Positions 8,404 to 17,473 of a stretch of DNA of 64,000 bases are shown piece by piece. Numbering within the stretch: the stretch's first letter is position 1; each line of letters begins with the position of its first letter. Below the pieces are notes generated by a model. It searched no databases. It had not been told where the DNA came from and worked only from the letters and a program-made list of their open reading frames with translations. Made by a program: the position numbers and the translations under genes. This stretch comes from Chlorobium sp. (lineage in GTDB: Bacteria > Bacteroidota > Chlorobiia > Chlorobiales > Chlorobiaceae). The stretch is taken from positions 62,001 to 126,000 of the forward strand of contig SZXV01000010.1 of assembly GCA_005862225.1 (NCBI GenBank), in the 5' to 3' direction.

Positions 8404-9498
8404 TTATCTCTTCCCTCTCCGTTCCAGCCCCAGAGCATCTGCAGCAAGCATGGCATCAAGTACCTTTTCGGGCGTAATGGCAACCGCTTCGTGATGGATG
8501 GACTGCTCAGGTGCACAGGCTTTTTCAGCCGCCAGCATCAGTTTTTGGCGATCGGCGTTGCCAAGCCCAATATCAGCAAGCGTTGTCGGCAAGCCAACAT
8601 CTTCACAAAAAGAAAAAACTGTTGCTGATTCGTCAGGCGGAGCATCCGTAAGCTGGAGACCAGCAAGAACACCAAAGGCGACCTTTTCTCCATGATAGAA
8701 TGAATGAGTCTCCTCCAATGCGGTAAGGCCGTTATGGATAGCATGGGCTGCCGCCAGCCCGGCGCTCTCAAACCCGATGCCGCTCAACAGGATATTCGCC
8801 TCGATAATGCGCTCCAAAGCCGGTGTCTCCAGATGCCTCTCACTGGCAACTTTTGCGGCAACCCCATAGGTCAGCAGTGTCTCATAACAGAGTTTGGCAA
8901 TGCCGAGTCCCACCATGGTGCCATACCCGCCGCACTCATTGGGCGAATGGGTGCGCTCGCATGAGCGTGCCTCAAACCAAGTGGAGAGCGCGTCTCCCAT
9001 CCCGGCCACAAGAAAACGTGTCGGCGCCGCAGCGATGATGCCAACATCCACAAGCACCACTGCCGGGTTTGTTTTTTGATAGCTCACGGATTCGAAAATT
9101 CCCTCTTTCGAATACACCACGGCACACCCGCTGCATGGCGCATCGCTCGAAGCAATCGTGGGAATAATGATCACCGGAATCCCGGCACGGTCGGCAACAA
9201 TTTTTGCCGTATCAATGGTTTTGCCTCCGCCCATCCCGACAAGCACGTCCACCCTTTTTTGCGTAACAATGTCAGAGAGCCGGGTTAACTCCTCCTGACA
9301 ACACTCTCCCCGAAAGAGTTCAACCGGGATTGAGGAGGCGCTCCAGTCAACACCACATCCGGGAAGCACCTTGCTATGAACAGAGGGCGATGCCAGAATC
9401 AAACCCTGTTGGCCAAGCAACTGTATCAATGCCGGCAGCTCGCGAACGGCTCCAACGCCCTGAATATATTTTCCGGGAAAAACTGCTTTCTTGAACAT
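8404..9498 (-). CDS. gldA: glycerol dehydrogenase (iron/zinc alcohol dehydrogenase family)
   Basis: The start is set at ATG 9498 (364 aa, MFKKAVFPGKYIQG), the normal GldA N-terminus with a purine-rich CAGGGGG site upstream; the track ORF adds 18 doubtful residues. NAD-binding motifs are VGMGGGKTIDTAK and IPTIASSDAPCSG, and the metal site uses the Asp near VAGMGDALSTWFEA and the His residues in HAIHNGLT and HGEKVAFG. The enzyme oxidises glycerol to dihydroxyacetone with NAD+. No dihydroxyacetone kinase neighbours it. Confidence 0.92.
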   Translation of the reverse strand: MFKKAVFPGKYIQGVGAVRELPALIQLLGQQGLILASPSVHSKVLPGCGVDWSASSIPVELFRGECCQEELTRLSDIVTQKRVDVLVGMGGGKTIDTAKIVADRAGIPVIIIPTIASSDAPCSGCAVVYSKEGIFESVSYQKTNPAVVLVDVGIIAAAPTRFLVAGMGDALSTWFEARSCERTHSPNECGGYGTMVGLGIAKLCYETLLTYGVAAKVASERHLETPALERIIEANILLSGIGFESAGLAAAHAIHNGLTALEETHSFYHGEKVAFGVLAGLQLTDAPPDESATVFSFCEDVGLPTTLADIGLGNADRQKLMLAAEKACAPEQSIHHEAVAITPEKVLDAMLAADALGLERRGKR

Positions 9499-9749
9499 GT
9501 GTACCCCCTGTATTTGTGGCAGATGATGTAAATAACGATGACTCGAACTCAATCTGAGGATGAAATAAGCTTACCGCTGAGTCAAACTACAAAAAATACA
9601 GCTCATTTCATGGATGGCAACAGTCTGATGAATGGAGTAAGCGCCGATTGTTCAGAATTCCGCAGGCATCAATCAGGGATAAAATCACTATAATTTTGTT
9701 GCAAGTAGCGACGTTTCTGTATATGATTAATGAAGATGGAATACAACGA

Positions 9750-12326
9750 ATGGACAGAAAGGATATGCAAAAAGGTATAACAAAAAGTGACAGGCTTCGG
9801 TCAACGGATGTGAGTTTCTGGACACTCAAGCCTGAAGATGCGCTCCTGAACCTTGACAGTAACGTTAAGGGTTTGTCGGAAAAAACTGCCCAGGAACGAT
9901 TGAAGCTATACGGCCCAAACTCCCTGAAGGGGGGTTCCAGAACTTCAGCTCTCATGCTTTTTCTGCTGCAATTCAAAAGCCCGGTGACGTTACTGCTGAT
10001 CTTTGCTGCCGGGCTCTCGTTTGCCCTGCATGACAAAACTGACGCATCAATTATTCTGCTTATTGTTCTGGTGAGTGGCTTGCTCGGCTGGTGGCAGGAG
10101 AAGGGGGCGGCCAGCGCGGTCGATCAATTGATGAAAATGGTACAGATCAAATGTCAGGTACTGCGTGAGGGAGAGGAAAAAGAGATTCACATCGAAGAGG
10201 TGGTGCCGGGCGATGTTGTGCTGCTCTCTGCCGGAGATATGATCCCCGGCGACAGTCTTCTCCTTGAATCAAAAGAGCTGTTTGTGGACGAAGCTGCCTT
10301 CACAGGCGAAACCTATCCGGTTGAGAAAAACAGCGGCGTTCTCCCCGCCGATACCCCGTTGTCCAAGAGAAGCAACACCCTGTATATGGGCGCCCATGTC
10401 ATCAGTGGAAAAGCAAAAGCTCTGGTTATGGTGACGGCAAAGCAGAGTGAATTCGGAAAAATTTCCGACTCGCTTCGCTTGAAAGCTCCGGAAACGGATT
10501 TTGAACGTGGGGTACGCCGGTTCGGCTATATGCTGATGGAGATCACCATGGTGCTGGTGGTCATTATTTTTGCCGTCAATGTACTTCTACATAAACCAAT
10601 TCTTGACTCCTTCCTCTTCTCCATGGCGCTGGCCGTCGGTCTTACTCCACAGTTGCTGCCAGCCATTATCAGCGTCAACCTTGCCTCTGGAGCCCGCAAC
10701 ATGGCGAAGCAGCAGGTTATTGTGAAGCGCCTCTCGTCTATCGAAAACTTTGGAAGCATGAACATCCTCTGTTCAGACAAGACGGGCACAATCACCGAGG
10801 GTAAGGTAAAATTGCACAAGGCATTATCCGTTTCGGGCGATCCGTCGGACAAGGTGCTGCAATACGCCTGGCTGAATGCCTCACTGCAAAAGGGGTTTCA
10901 AAATCCCATTGATGAAGCAATTTCCAACTACAGCCGGACTACCAGCAAACCTCTTTTTGAGGTGCAAAGTGAAGTGCCTTATGATTTTATCCGAAAACGC
11001 CTGACCGTTCAGCTCCGTCATGCCTCTGAAAATATTGTGATCACAAAAGGCGCGCTTAATCAGGTGCTGGAGGTGTGCAGCATGGCGGAAAACGAAGATG
11101 GAACTCTTGTTGCGCTGGATGAAAAACGCCCTCAGATTATGGAGCGATACAAGCAGCTTAGTTCTGAAGGGTACCGCACGCTTGGTGTGGCATGGAAAGC
11201 CGGAAACCCTCAGCAGAATTTTACCCGCAAGGATGAATCCGGGATGATCTTTCTCGGCTTTGTCACCTTTTTTGATCCTCCCAAGGAACATGTTCAGGCA
11301 ACAATTCAAAACCTCGAAAAGCTCGGGGTTGCCCTGAAAATCATTACCGGCGACAACGCTCTGGTGGCGGCAAGTCTTGGACGACAGATCGGCATCGCCA
11401 ATCCGGTCGTCCTCTCTGGTCCGGAAATCCGCAAAATGAGTGATCTGGCACTGATGCAGCAAGCCGTGCGAACCAATATTTTTGCTGAAGTGGAGCCGAA
11501 TCAAAAAGAGCGCATTATCCTGTCGCTGAAAAAGAGTGGGAACGTCGTCGGCTTTATGGGTGACGGGATTAACGACGCCTCGGCGCTACATGCCGCTGAC
11601 GTGGGAATTTCGGTTGATTCTGCTGTGGATGTTGCCAAGGAGGCTGCCGAAATTGTGCTGCTCAACCATGATCTCAAGGTTCTGGAGCAGGGCATAATTG
11701 AAGGGCGAAAAACCTTCACGAACACCATGAAGTATGTCTTTATGGCGACAAGCGCCAATTTCGGCAACATGTTCAGCATGGCCGGAGCTTCCCTGTTTCT
11801 GCCGTTTCTGCCGCTTCTTCCAAAGCAGATACTGCTCACCAACCTGCTGACCGACTTCCCGGAGATCACCATCTCCAGTGACCGCGTGGATGCCATCAAC
11901 ATTGCCCAGCCGCACCGCTGGGATATCAGCTTTATCCAGCGCTACATGATCACCTTCGGCATTCTCAGCTCGCTCTTCGACTTTTTTACCTTTGGCGTCC
12001 TTCATTATGTGCTGCACGCCGGTGAAGCTCAGTTTCAGACCGGCTGGTTTGTTGAATCGGTCATTTCAGCATCGCTCATTGTGCTGGTAATTCGCACTCG
12101 CCTGCCCTTTTTCAAAAGTCCTCCCGGCAGGTATCTGTTGACTGCGACACTGCTTGTGGTCATGGCTGTGCTGGCACTGCCTTTTACTCCTTTGGCAGTG
12201 ATGTTTGGCTTTGCACAGTTGCCATTAATCTTTTACGGCTGGATGCTGCTGATTGTGGTGCTGTATATTATTTCAGCCGAGGTGACGAAGCACTTTTTCT
12301 ACAAGAGACTGGAAAATATGGGGTGA
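9750..12326 (+). CDS. mgtA: magnesium-translocating P-type ATPase (MgtA/MgtB family)
   Basis: A P3B-type ATPase of about 858 aa. An N-terminal cation-ATPase domain (GLSEKTAQERLKLYGPNSL) is followed by the actuator motif TGETYPVEK, the phosphorylation site CSDKTGTIT, the hinge motif GFMGDGINDASAL and about ten membrane helices ending in the MgtA-like C-terminal cluster. It imports Mg2+ (possibly Ni2+/Co2+) at the expense of ATP. The 9648 start gives an unusual hydrophobic extension; ATG 9750 (MDRKDMQKG) fits MgtA better, but no strong ribosome site decides it. No Mg2+ leader RNA was recognised upstream. Confidence 0.88.
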   Translation: MDRKDMQKGITKSDRLRSTDVSFWTLKPEDALLNLDSNVKGLSEKTAQERLKLYGPNSLKGGSRTSALMLFLLQFKSPVTLLLIFAAGLSFALHDKTDASIILLIVLVSGLLGWWQEKGAASAVDQLMKMVQIKCQVLREGEEKEIHIEEVVPGDVVLLSAGDMIPGDSLLLESKELFVDEAAFTGETYPVEKNSGVLPADTPLSKRSNTLYMGAHVISGKAKALVMVTAKQSEFGKISDSLRLKAPETDFERGVRRFGYMLMEITMVLVVIIFAVNVLLHKPILDSFLFSMALAVGLTPQLLPAIISVNLASGARNMAKQQVIVKRLSSIENFGSMNILCSDKTGTITEGKVKLHKALSVSGDPSDKVLQYAWLNASLQKGFQNPIDEAISNYSRTTSKPLFEVQSEVPYDFIRKRLTVQLRHASENIVITKGALNQVLEVCSMAENEDGTLVALDEKRPQIMERYKQLSSEGYRTLGVAWKAGNPQQNFTRKDESGMIFLGFVTFFDPPKEHVQATIQNLEKLGVALKIITGDNALVAASLGRQIGIANPVVLSGPEIRKMSDLALMQQAVRTNIFAEVEPNQKERIILSLKKSGNVVGFMGDGINDASALHAADVGISVDSAVDVAKEAAEIVLLNHDLKVLEQGIIEGRKTFTNTMKYVFMATSANFGNMFSMAGASLFLPFLPLLPKQILLTNLLTDFPEITISSDRVDAINIAQPHRWDISFIQRYMITFGILSSLFDFFTFGVLHYVLHAGEAQFQTGWFVESVISASLIVLVIRTRLPFFKSPPGRYLLTATLLVVMAVLALPFTPLAVMFGFAQLPLIFYGWMLLIVVLYIISAEVTKHFFYKRLENMG

Positions 12327-12344
12327 GTGAGAGTCAGTTGGGTG

Positions 12345-12364
12345 CGCCGAGCTGGAGCTCGGCG
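12345..12364. terminator. palindromic hairpin between convergent genes (family copy 1)
   Basis: CGCCGAGCT-GG-AGCTCGGCG is a perfect 9-bp stem with a 2-nt loop, 18 bp after mgtA and before the convergent 145-aa gene. A close relative occurs at 31419-31447, again between convergent genes. It is probably a bidirectional terminator or a dispersed palindromic element. Confidence 0.5.
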
Positions 12365-12401
12365 TTCCCCTGCTTCATCGTTGCGAAATATCCCTTCGAT
12401 A

Positions 12402-12839
12402 TTATTTCGCGACTGGACGCTGCTGCGCCGCCAGGTATCTCGACATTTCCGGCCAGAAGGTCAGCATCTGCCTGCGGTCAAGTTGCTCAATCTCCTTGCC
12501 ATAACGATCTTGCACAAGTTTCCTGAATGCAGGTGACGCCTTTGCTGCCTGGAGGTCGCGGTTGCGAATGATTGCGGAGAGTGCAGCAAAATTTGATCTT
12601 TTCGCTTTATCAATCGTGGCAATCCTGGAGAGCAATCCTGTGTTGACCTTACTGCCGCTGGTAGTGGTGGCATTACCCGGATTTGCTTTGTCAGCCGGAG
12701 AGCTTTGAACAACTTGCGCAGGGCTGCTCTTTTCTTTATCGGAACTGGATGGCCCATACCAGCCGAGAACAACAGGAAGCACTGCGGCAATAATAGTGAC
12801 AACTCCTCCAATAAGCGCTAATTTGATTTCTGTTTTCAT
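12402..12839 (-). CDS. hypothetical membrane-anchored protein
   Basis: I do not recognise a family. The 145-aa product has one N-terminal membrane helix (residues 6-26, LALIGGVVTIIAAVLPVVLG) and a low-complexity Ser/Pro/Ala/Thr linker (residues 30-65). The C-terminal helical domain, about residues 70-135 (IRNRDLQAAKASPAFRKLVQDRYG), is rich in charged residues. It is probably a bitopic protein with a small periplasmic or cytoplasmic domain. It is convergent with mgtA, separated by a strong hairpin. Confidence 0.65.
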   Translation of the reverse strand: MKTEIKLALIGGVVTIIAAVLPVVLGWYGPSSSDKEKSSPAQVVQSSPADKANPGNATTTSGSKVNTGLLSRIATIDKAKRSNFAALSAIIRNRDLQAAKASPAFRKLVQDRYGKEIEQLDRRQMLTFWPEMSRYLAAQQRPVAK

Positions 12840-13034
12840 GACGAGCCATTTTTGAGGTGAAGGTGAGAAAACAAAATGTTTTCATCAAAGATAATACGGG
12901 TATCCAGGAAAAGCAATAAGATAGAGAGTCAAGAGGCGAGAAGCAGAAATTCGCGAAACATTATTTTTTTGCGTACACTTTCCTTGCCAAATGCCAAAAG
13001 AACAAACTGGTAACTGACTCTTACGATTACATCC

Positions 13035-13463
13035 ATGCTGATTTCACGAAAAATCGAGATCGATTACGGCCATACCCTTCCGAACAGCTTTTCGTTCTGT
13101 AATCAACTACACGGCCACCGAGGGGTAGTTGTTGCTACCGTTGAAGGTGAACTGATTGAGCGAAATGGTGATGCGGAGGAGGGAATGGTGATGGATTTCA
13201 AGTTTTTGAAGGAAATTATGCGGCTCCACATTCACGACAAACTTGATCACGGCTTTGCAGTCTGGAAAGATGATCATGAAGATCTGGAGTTTATCCTGAA
13301 GCGCAATTCCCGGGTATTGGTGACTGATCAACCACCAACTGCCGAATGCCTGGCGAAATGGGCATTTCACCAGATTCAACCCCATCTGCCTCAAGGGGTA
13401 ACACTGAAGCAGCTTCGCTGGTATGAGACTCCAAACAATTGGGCAGAATATGATGGCATATAA
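13035..13463 (+). CDS. 6-pyruvoyl-tetrahydropterin synthase / 6-carboxy-tetrahydropterin synthase family (QueD/PTPS)
   Basis: A 142-aa member of the PTPS/QueD family. The zinc-binding histidines are in DYGHTLPN and LHGHRG, the C-terminal catalytic region includes KLDHGF, and LRWYETPNNWAEY closes the fold. QueD makes 6-carboxytetrahydropterin for queuosine; PTPS makes 6-pyruvoyltetrahydropterin for biopterin. A sepiapterin reductase lies across the island at 28821, so a role in a biopterin-type cofactor of green sulfur bacteria is possible. The C-rich active-site spacing (SFCNQLHGHR) leaves both options open. It is the last backbone gene before the accessory island. Confidence 0.85.
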   Translation: MLISRKIEIDYGHTLPNSFSFCNQLHGHRGVVVATVEGELIERNGDAEEGMVMDFKFLKEIMRLHIHDKLDHGFAVWKDDHEDLEFILKRNSRVLVTDQPPTAECLAKWAFHQIQPHLPQGVTLKQLRWYETPNNWAEYDGI

Positions 13464-13535
13464 CCTGAAAGTCGGGTAAAGCTTACATTATTTGCAGGGC
13501 ACTCCCTAATATTCCAGGAACAACCTGTCTCCGGT

Positions 13536-13611
13536 TTTGAAAACACTGAAACAACCGATCGGGCAAGAATGCATCATCTCGCTTGCCTCCATGTATGTCC
13601 CGATCACGTCG
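13536..13611 (+). pseudogene. C-terminal scrap of the AAA/DUF4143 ATPase gene (copy 1)
   Basis: The 13537-13761 ORF starts with LKQPIGQECIISLASMYVPIT, which matches the last residues of the intact ATPase at 21387-22607 (LKQPIGQGCVISLAPMYLPIT), with close DNA identity over about 75 bp. Only about 25 codons survive and the rest of the ORF is unrelated. It marks the left edge of the island. Confidence 0.75.
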
Positions 13612-13763
13612 CCACATCCCCGTTCATGTATCAGGATAAGAAAACGCTACACTCAGTACCCGTTCAGAGCCGGTACTGTTATTGATAGTTGCATGACAGT
13701 GAGACTGACCGGGTTGCTAAAGGTTATATTAATTGTTACCTTGTATCAAAAGGAGATTTGATT

Positions 13764-14033
13764 ATGTCACAGACAAAAGGTGTCAAGTTAGGCGATAATA
13801 CACAACAACGACTTGTGGCTCTCGGTCGTATTCGAGACAGATCACCCCACTGGCTTATGTGCAGGGCAATCGAAACGTACCTGGATCGCGAAGAAAAATA
13901 CGAGCAGGAAAAGCGGGAGGATATGGAGCGGTGGGATCAGTATCAATTGACCGGCGTTGCAGTGCCCCATGAACAAGCGGCTGAGTGGCTTGAAAATCTG
14001 GCGCAAGGGAAGGTGACGACGTGCCCCGGATAA
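13764..14033 (+). CDS. ribbon-helix-helix (CopG/ParD-like) antitoxin
   Basis: The start is ATG 13764, with AAAAGGAG eight bases upstream; the track ORF begins earlier without support. The 89-aa product has the RHH segment GVKLGDNTQQRLVALGRIRDRSPHWLMCRAIETYLDREE (begins GVKLGDNTQQ), which binds operator DNA. The acidic/aromatic C-terminus (AVPHEQAAEWLENLAQG) typically wraps the toxin. It overlaps the downstream ParE-like toxin by 13 bp, the standard antitoxin-first operon. Confidence 0.87.
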   Translation: MSQTKGVKLGDNTQQRLVALGRIRDRSPHWLMCRAIETYLDREEKYEQEKREDMERWDQYQLTGVAVPHEQAAEWLENLAQGKVTTCPG

Positions 14034-14311
14034 AATGGCTTCCGGATGCATTGGCCGATGTCGATCGGCTTCATGCGTTCCTGCATGAAAAAAGCCCCGA
14101 GGTGGCAGCACGAGCGGCAAGGGTCATTCTTGACGGTGCAGGACTACTGGAATCGATACCGGAGATTGGCCGCCCCATGGACGATGACACCGGCAGACGC
14201 GAACTGGTTCTCTCTTTCGGTGCGGGTGCTTTTGTGCTTCGTTATATGTGGGACAGAGGCGATACTGTTGTTATTATCCGTGTCTGGCACAGCAAAGAAA
14301 GCAGAATGTAG
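14021..14311 (+). CDS. RelE/ParE-family toxin
   Basis: The start is GTG 14021, overlapping the antitoxin. The 96-aa product fits the RelE/ParE fold: IKWLPDALADVDRLHAFL helices, then LESIPEIGRPMDD, RRELVLSFGAGAFVLRYMW and VVIIRVWHSKES. ParE members poison DNA gyrase and RelE members cut mRNA on the ribosome; the long helical hairpin and RVWHSKE ending are closer to ParE. It sits at the left side of the island with its antitoxin. Confidence 0.87.
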   Translation: MPRIKWLPDALADVDRLHAFLHEKSPEVAARAARVILDGAGLLESIPEIGRPMDDDTGRRELVLSFGAGAFVLRYMWDRGDTVVIIRVWHSKESRM

Positions 14312-14518
14312 AACCTTAAAAGCCAGTCACCATCCTTTGAATCCATCGGGCGAAATGGCCAAATTCTGATTCTTTCACAAAAGTTTACGTAGTTGCGAGC
14401 GACCCGTCATCTGTCACCAGCACAAGCGAATCAGCGCGAAGCGTCCTTATACAGCGCATTGTCAGGCATAGTTTCAACCGGCACCATCTCTTCAATCTAT
14501 AATAAAATCAGCCGAGTC
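14312..14518. other. intergenic stretch ahead of an ATPase remnant
   Basis: About 200 bp without a recognisable gene or RNA. Its right end (CTATAATAAAATCAGCCGAG) is the same leader sequence that precedes the intact ATPase at 21366 and the remnant at 27905, so the duplicated block begins near 14495. Confidence 0.5.
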
Positions 14519-14625
14519 ATGCCTTACAAAACAAGAACACTTGAGATCTTTTTTCTGCAAGCAAGTTAAAAATTCTCCGTCATGCTGCTGACAGTACCTC
14601 GCCAAACCGGAAAAACAACATTCTG
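14519..14625 (+). pseudogene. N-terminal remnant of the AAA/DUF4143 ATPase (copy 2)
   Basis: The frame starts MPYKTRTLEIFFLQAS, identical to the intact ATPase at 21387, then hits TAA where the intact gene reads CAA. About 50 bp more of recognisable sequence (to CAAACCGGAAAAACAACATTC, the Walker A region) follows before an abrupt jump to the sequence found 3' of the intact gene. Everything from Walker A to the stop is deleted. Confidence 0.85.
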
Positions 14626-14683
14626 GAATTACAGGGCATGATCCTTGGTTGAACCAACTCAGCATCCTGCCGGCCAGTTCAGC

Positions 14684-14999
14684 AAGCTTGTTTCTCTGAA
14701 GCGGAACTCCGACGTTAATCAATCACGTCATCGAGACGGCTTTCGATAGCGACTATCTGTAATTCAATTATCGGCCAATTGCAAAATTCTGCTCGTCTGA
14801 TTGTCGAGGATGATGCGTCCCGTCCATGTTGACTTCCGGGTTAGGCGTTTTAAGTTGCTTCGCCAATGTAAAGCCTATTTTTTCTGCCAGTAATACAGGA
14901 ACGGCGTTTCCAATTTGACGCATAGCCTCACCCCAGGCACCTTTGATGACGAAATCATCAGGGAACGTTTGAATTCGTTTTGCTTCAAAGGTCGTCAGG
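14684..14999. repeat. long direct repeat R1, copy A
   Basis: About 316 bp that match 22676-22991 almost base for base (offset 7992; the only clear difference in the right 290 bp is C14993/T22985). It covers the ATPase 3' flank and the 3' end of the methyltransferase gene. Such identity beside decayed flanks points to a recent duplication or gene conversion. Confidence 0.9.
14768..14999 (-). pseudogene. C-terminal fragment of the Eco29kI-type C5 methyltransferase gene
   Basis: The frame encodes LTTFEAKRIQTFPDDFVIKG and then the motif X region RQIGNAVPVLLAEKIG, the same last 77 residues as the intact methyltransferase at 22760-23971. Left of motif IX the sequence switches at 15000 to unrelated DNA, so catalytic motifs I-VIII are missing and no activity is possible. 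It lies inside repeat R1 copy A. Confidence 0.93.
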
Positions 15000-15342
15000 C
15001 ACTGCTTGTCCAACTTTTGCCGCCAGGAAAACACAATCCACGAAGTGTTCTACAAAGCATGGTAAAGCTATCAAATCAATTCTTGAGGATACGAGCCTCA
15101 CCACCTCAAGCTTCTGATTGTGAAAGTCTCGGGGATAAGCGGATATCAAATCACCTATATGGTCGCTGACATATTTAGGGTCATACTGGGCAACGATTCT
15201 CATTGCACGATAATCCGGAAAGCACTTTTTAACTACCTCAATGGACTCTGGCAGTAGAGCTTCTGCAACCTTGATTCTATAGCTAAAATCATTTATTCCG
15301 TCGGATGACACGAGGAAATCAAGTGCTTTCTGAAGCTCCTCA
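15000..15342 (-). pseudogene. truncated gene of unknown function, fused to the methyltransferase fragment
   Basis: An open frame with protein-like sequence (LQKALDFLVSSDGINDFSYRI, then PESIEVVKKCFPDYRAMRIV and SDHIGDLISAYPRDF) runs from a TGA near 15343 into the repeat at 15000. Only a GTG at 15311 is available as a start and the 3' end is lost at the repeat junction. I recognise no family; the helical character recalls HEAT-like repeats. It lies downstream of the RloB gene on the same strand and may be the remains of a third operon gene. Confidence 0.45.
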
Positions 15343-15386
15343 TTCGTGGCTCACCACAATGCAGCCTCCTGTTTTCTGGACTTTCA

Positions 15387-15405
15387 CGATTCTTGGGAAG
15401 AATCG
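15387..15405 (-). terminator. hairpin after the RloB gene
   Basis: A perfect CGATTCTT-GGG-AAGAATCG stem begins 3 bp after the RloB stop codon on the minus strand. There is no U-run, so termination strength is uncertain. Confidence 0.45.
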
Positions 15406-15408
15406 ACT

Positions 15409-16005
15409 TCAAGATGTATGAAAAATATTCTTGACCAATCGGTAAACGGTTGTGCCGGTTTCCTTTGGCCAGTTGTCGCACTGGTTGTTATCCCGTTGTT
15501 CTGCTCTTCGGATGGCTGCGGTAATCATTTCGACAGTAATCTTGCGGGAGTCTATTTCTTTGTCATATTCGGGCAGATATCGCTTTAACCGTTCTGAACA
15601 CTCGCGGGATGAAGAAATTCCTGAAGCTTCTTCAAAATGAAGTAAAAGCCAGTACTCAAACTTTGGGTTACTCAGTGCAAAACCAATGTTTTTCTGAGTG
15701 GTTGACCAGGCATAAAGCTGATCGAGTTGACTTTCATCCCACTGGTCACGGTCGGCAACTAACCATGCTTCGTCTGAACTTTTCAGGCTCTCTTTTTTGA
15801 GATATTGCTCCATTTTTTTCAAGAGAGCCAAGGGGGCCAGACCTTCTTTTGTTTTGAGACAGTGTACCTTGATGACTGAGTGATTGTTTTGTAACAGATC
15901 GAAATATTCTGGCTCCGTTTTATTTCCTTCAGTGGCGAGAACAAAGAGTTTCCGGTATCTTCGCACACCGATGCGCCGTTGAAAGTCTCTTCTTGGTGTG
16001 GCCAT
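15409..16005 (-). CDS. RloB-family protein (AbiL-type defence partner)
   Basis: A 198-aa RloB-family protein. The TOPRIM-like motifs are FVLATEGNKTEPEYFDLL (conserved Glu) and WLVADRDQWDES (conserved DxD), followed by FALSNPKFEYWLLLHFE. Proteins of this family pair with AAA15 ATPases in the AbiL abortive-infection and RloA/RloB-type systems, where RloB is the presumed nuclease-like effector. Its ATG overlaps the stop of the upstream ATPase by one base, so the two are made together. Family membership is clear; anti-phage function is inferred. Confidence 0.88.
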   Translation of the reverse strand: MATPRRDFQRRIGVRRYRKLFVLATEGNKTEPEYFDLLQNNHSVIKVHCLKTKEGLAPLALLKKMEQYLKKESLKSSDEAWLVADRDQWDESQLDQLYAWSTTQKNIGFALSNPKFEYWLLLHFEEASGISSSRECSERLKRYLPEYDKEIDSRKITVEMITAAIRRAEQRDNNQCDNWPKETGTTVYRLVKNIFHTS

Positions 16006-17351
16006 TACTCTCCCACTGTAGTTTTATTTTCGCAGTAGGGGTTCATCATCATAGGGATAACGCTGGTACGCATTCTTGGTATGCCTCCGAGTCTGCCCTG
16101 GAGATAACTTTTCCGGATATCTTTGTCGTAGCGGACATCTTTATAGTCGCTGAATGACAACAGGCAGGATGAGCCTGACGCATTGCGTTCAGCAACCCAC
16201 ATTTCATCACGCCGGAACAGTTGCTGATCCATCAGCAGCACGTCATGGGTGGTGAACAAGAGCTGGCAACGACTCTCCTGCGAACAGTTTTCAAGATAGC
16301 CTTCCAGAAGTGAGCGGGTCAGCAGGGTGTGCAGACTGCGATCAAGTTCATCAATGATATAGACTTTTTTTGATGAAGGGGCGGAGAGTTCCAGAAAAGC
16401 CGGCAAGAGATCAATCACCCGTCGGGAGCCATCTGATTCCTGTTGTAACTCAAATTTTGCCTCCGTTCCGTCTGTTTTTTGATGAAAGGTTACCAGCTTC
16501 CAGGCAATGAGTTCACCCTCTTTTCGTGTGACCACATAGCGGTCAAGATCGGGCTCCAGCCGTATCGCTTTTCCCTCTTTGACCTCTTCCTGTATCAGGT
16601 TTTTAATGGCATCAGGGAATGGGAGATTATCAAACGGGATTTTCTCGCCTCCGAGATGAGTGATTCCGGTGTCAAGTTTTGGCAGCATGCTATTCATGGT
16701 CGCATACAATGGATGCCCTTCATCAAGAAACTGCTCGAATGGTTCAAATCTTGAATCGGGAGCGACCAGTTCCAGAATATTCCTGAACCAGTTGTAGACC
16801 GGACGGAAGGTTTCAACTTTTTGTGAAACCGAGTTGGTGAGAAACAACTGATTATCGCGTGTTCCCTGAAAGGCAAACTCAAGGAATGGGCGCTGTTCAA
16901 GGCCAGCGCCAAAAGCTATCGCCCCATGGTGCCGGTGGTAGAGTGTTTTTTCACTGCTCGATGTAATTTCGATCAGTTTCTCTTCCAGAACAGCTTTTCG
17001 GGTAAGGGTAAAACCGAATTCGTAAATCGATTCATCAATGAGGAGTTCAAATGAAAAACGGGAAGGCTTTGACGCGCATTGCGTATTGAGGCGAAAGGTC
17101 TCGACGGGAATGAGGGCATCGGGCAGGGTTCCCCTGACCACCAGATTTTTGGCAAAACTCAGCGCCTTGAAAAAGTTTGTCTTTCCCGAGGCATTGCCGC
17201 CATAAATGGCAGCGATCGGCAGTATCCGTGTCGAGTATTTTGCCACTTTTGGAACGCGCTCGCTATGTTGCCGTTCGCGGCTGGCAATCATGGAGAAGGA
17301 GACCGGCTCCATGAAGGATGCCCAGTTTTCAAGAGAGAAATTGATTAACAC
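16005..17351 (-). CDS. AAA15/RloA-type ATPase (AbiL-type defence)
   Basis: A 448-aa ABC/SMC-like ATPase of the AAA15 group. The start [21 protein letters not shown] is the family signature, followed by Walker A ([15 protein letters not shown]), an ABC-like segment, Walker B ([13 protein letters not shown]) and the switch region [12 protein letters not shown]. These ATPases sense infection and license a partner effector, here RloB, encoded immediately downstream with a 1-nt overlap. The pair sits among toxin-antitoxin and restriction genes. The length is normal and no frame damage is visible. Confidence 0.9.
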   Translation of the reverse strand: MLINFSLENWASFMEPVSFSMIASRERQHSERVPKVAKYSTRILPIAAIYGGNASGKTNFFKALSFAKNLVVRGTLPDALIPVETFRLNTQCASKPSRFSFELLIDESIYEFGFTLTRKAVLEEKLIEITSSSEKTLYHRHHGAIAFGAGLEQRPFLEFAFQGTRDNQLFLTNSVSQKVETFRPVYNWFRNILELVAPDSRFEPFEQFLDEGHPLYATMNSMLPKLDTGITHLGGEKIPFDNLPFPDAIKNLIQEEVKEGKAIRLEPDLDRYVVTRKEGELIAWKLVTFHQKTDGTEAKFELQQESDGSRRVIDLLPAFLELSAPSSKKVYIIDELDRSLHTLLTRSLLEGYLENCSQESRCQLLFTTHDVLLMDQQLFRRDEMWVAERNASGSSCLLSFSDYKDVRYDKDIRKSYLQGRLGGIPRMRTSVIPMMMNPYCENKTTVGE

Positions 17352-17473
17352 AATAAGGCTGTTTTATGAGATAAAATCACTTTCTGATGCCTTAAAATAT
17401 TCTTTTCAGAAGATTATTCCTCTTTGAAAGAGAAAATTTCTCATAATATTGCATAATTTCACCATCAAGAGCT

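Noticed and set aside
10881-11504. 207-aa minus-strand ORF inside mgtA
   Set aside because: Opposite a conserved P-type ATPase frame, with low-complexity His/Phe content and no start signal.
14492-14722. 76-aa minus-strand ORF
   Set aside because: Antisense to the ATPase remnant; the same shadow ORF recurs opposite the intact gene (21207-21587).
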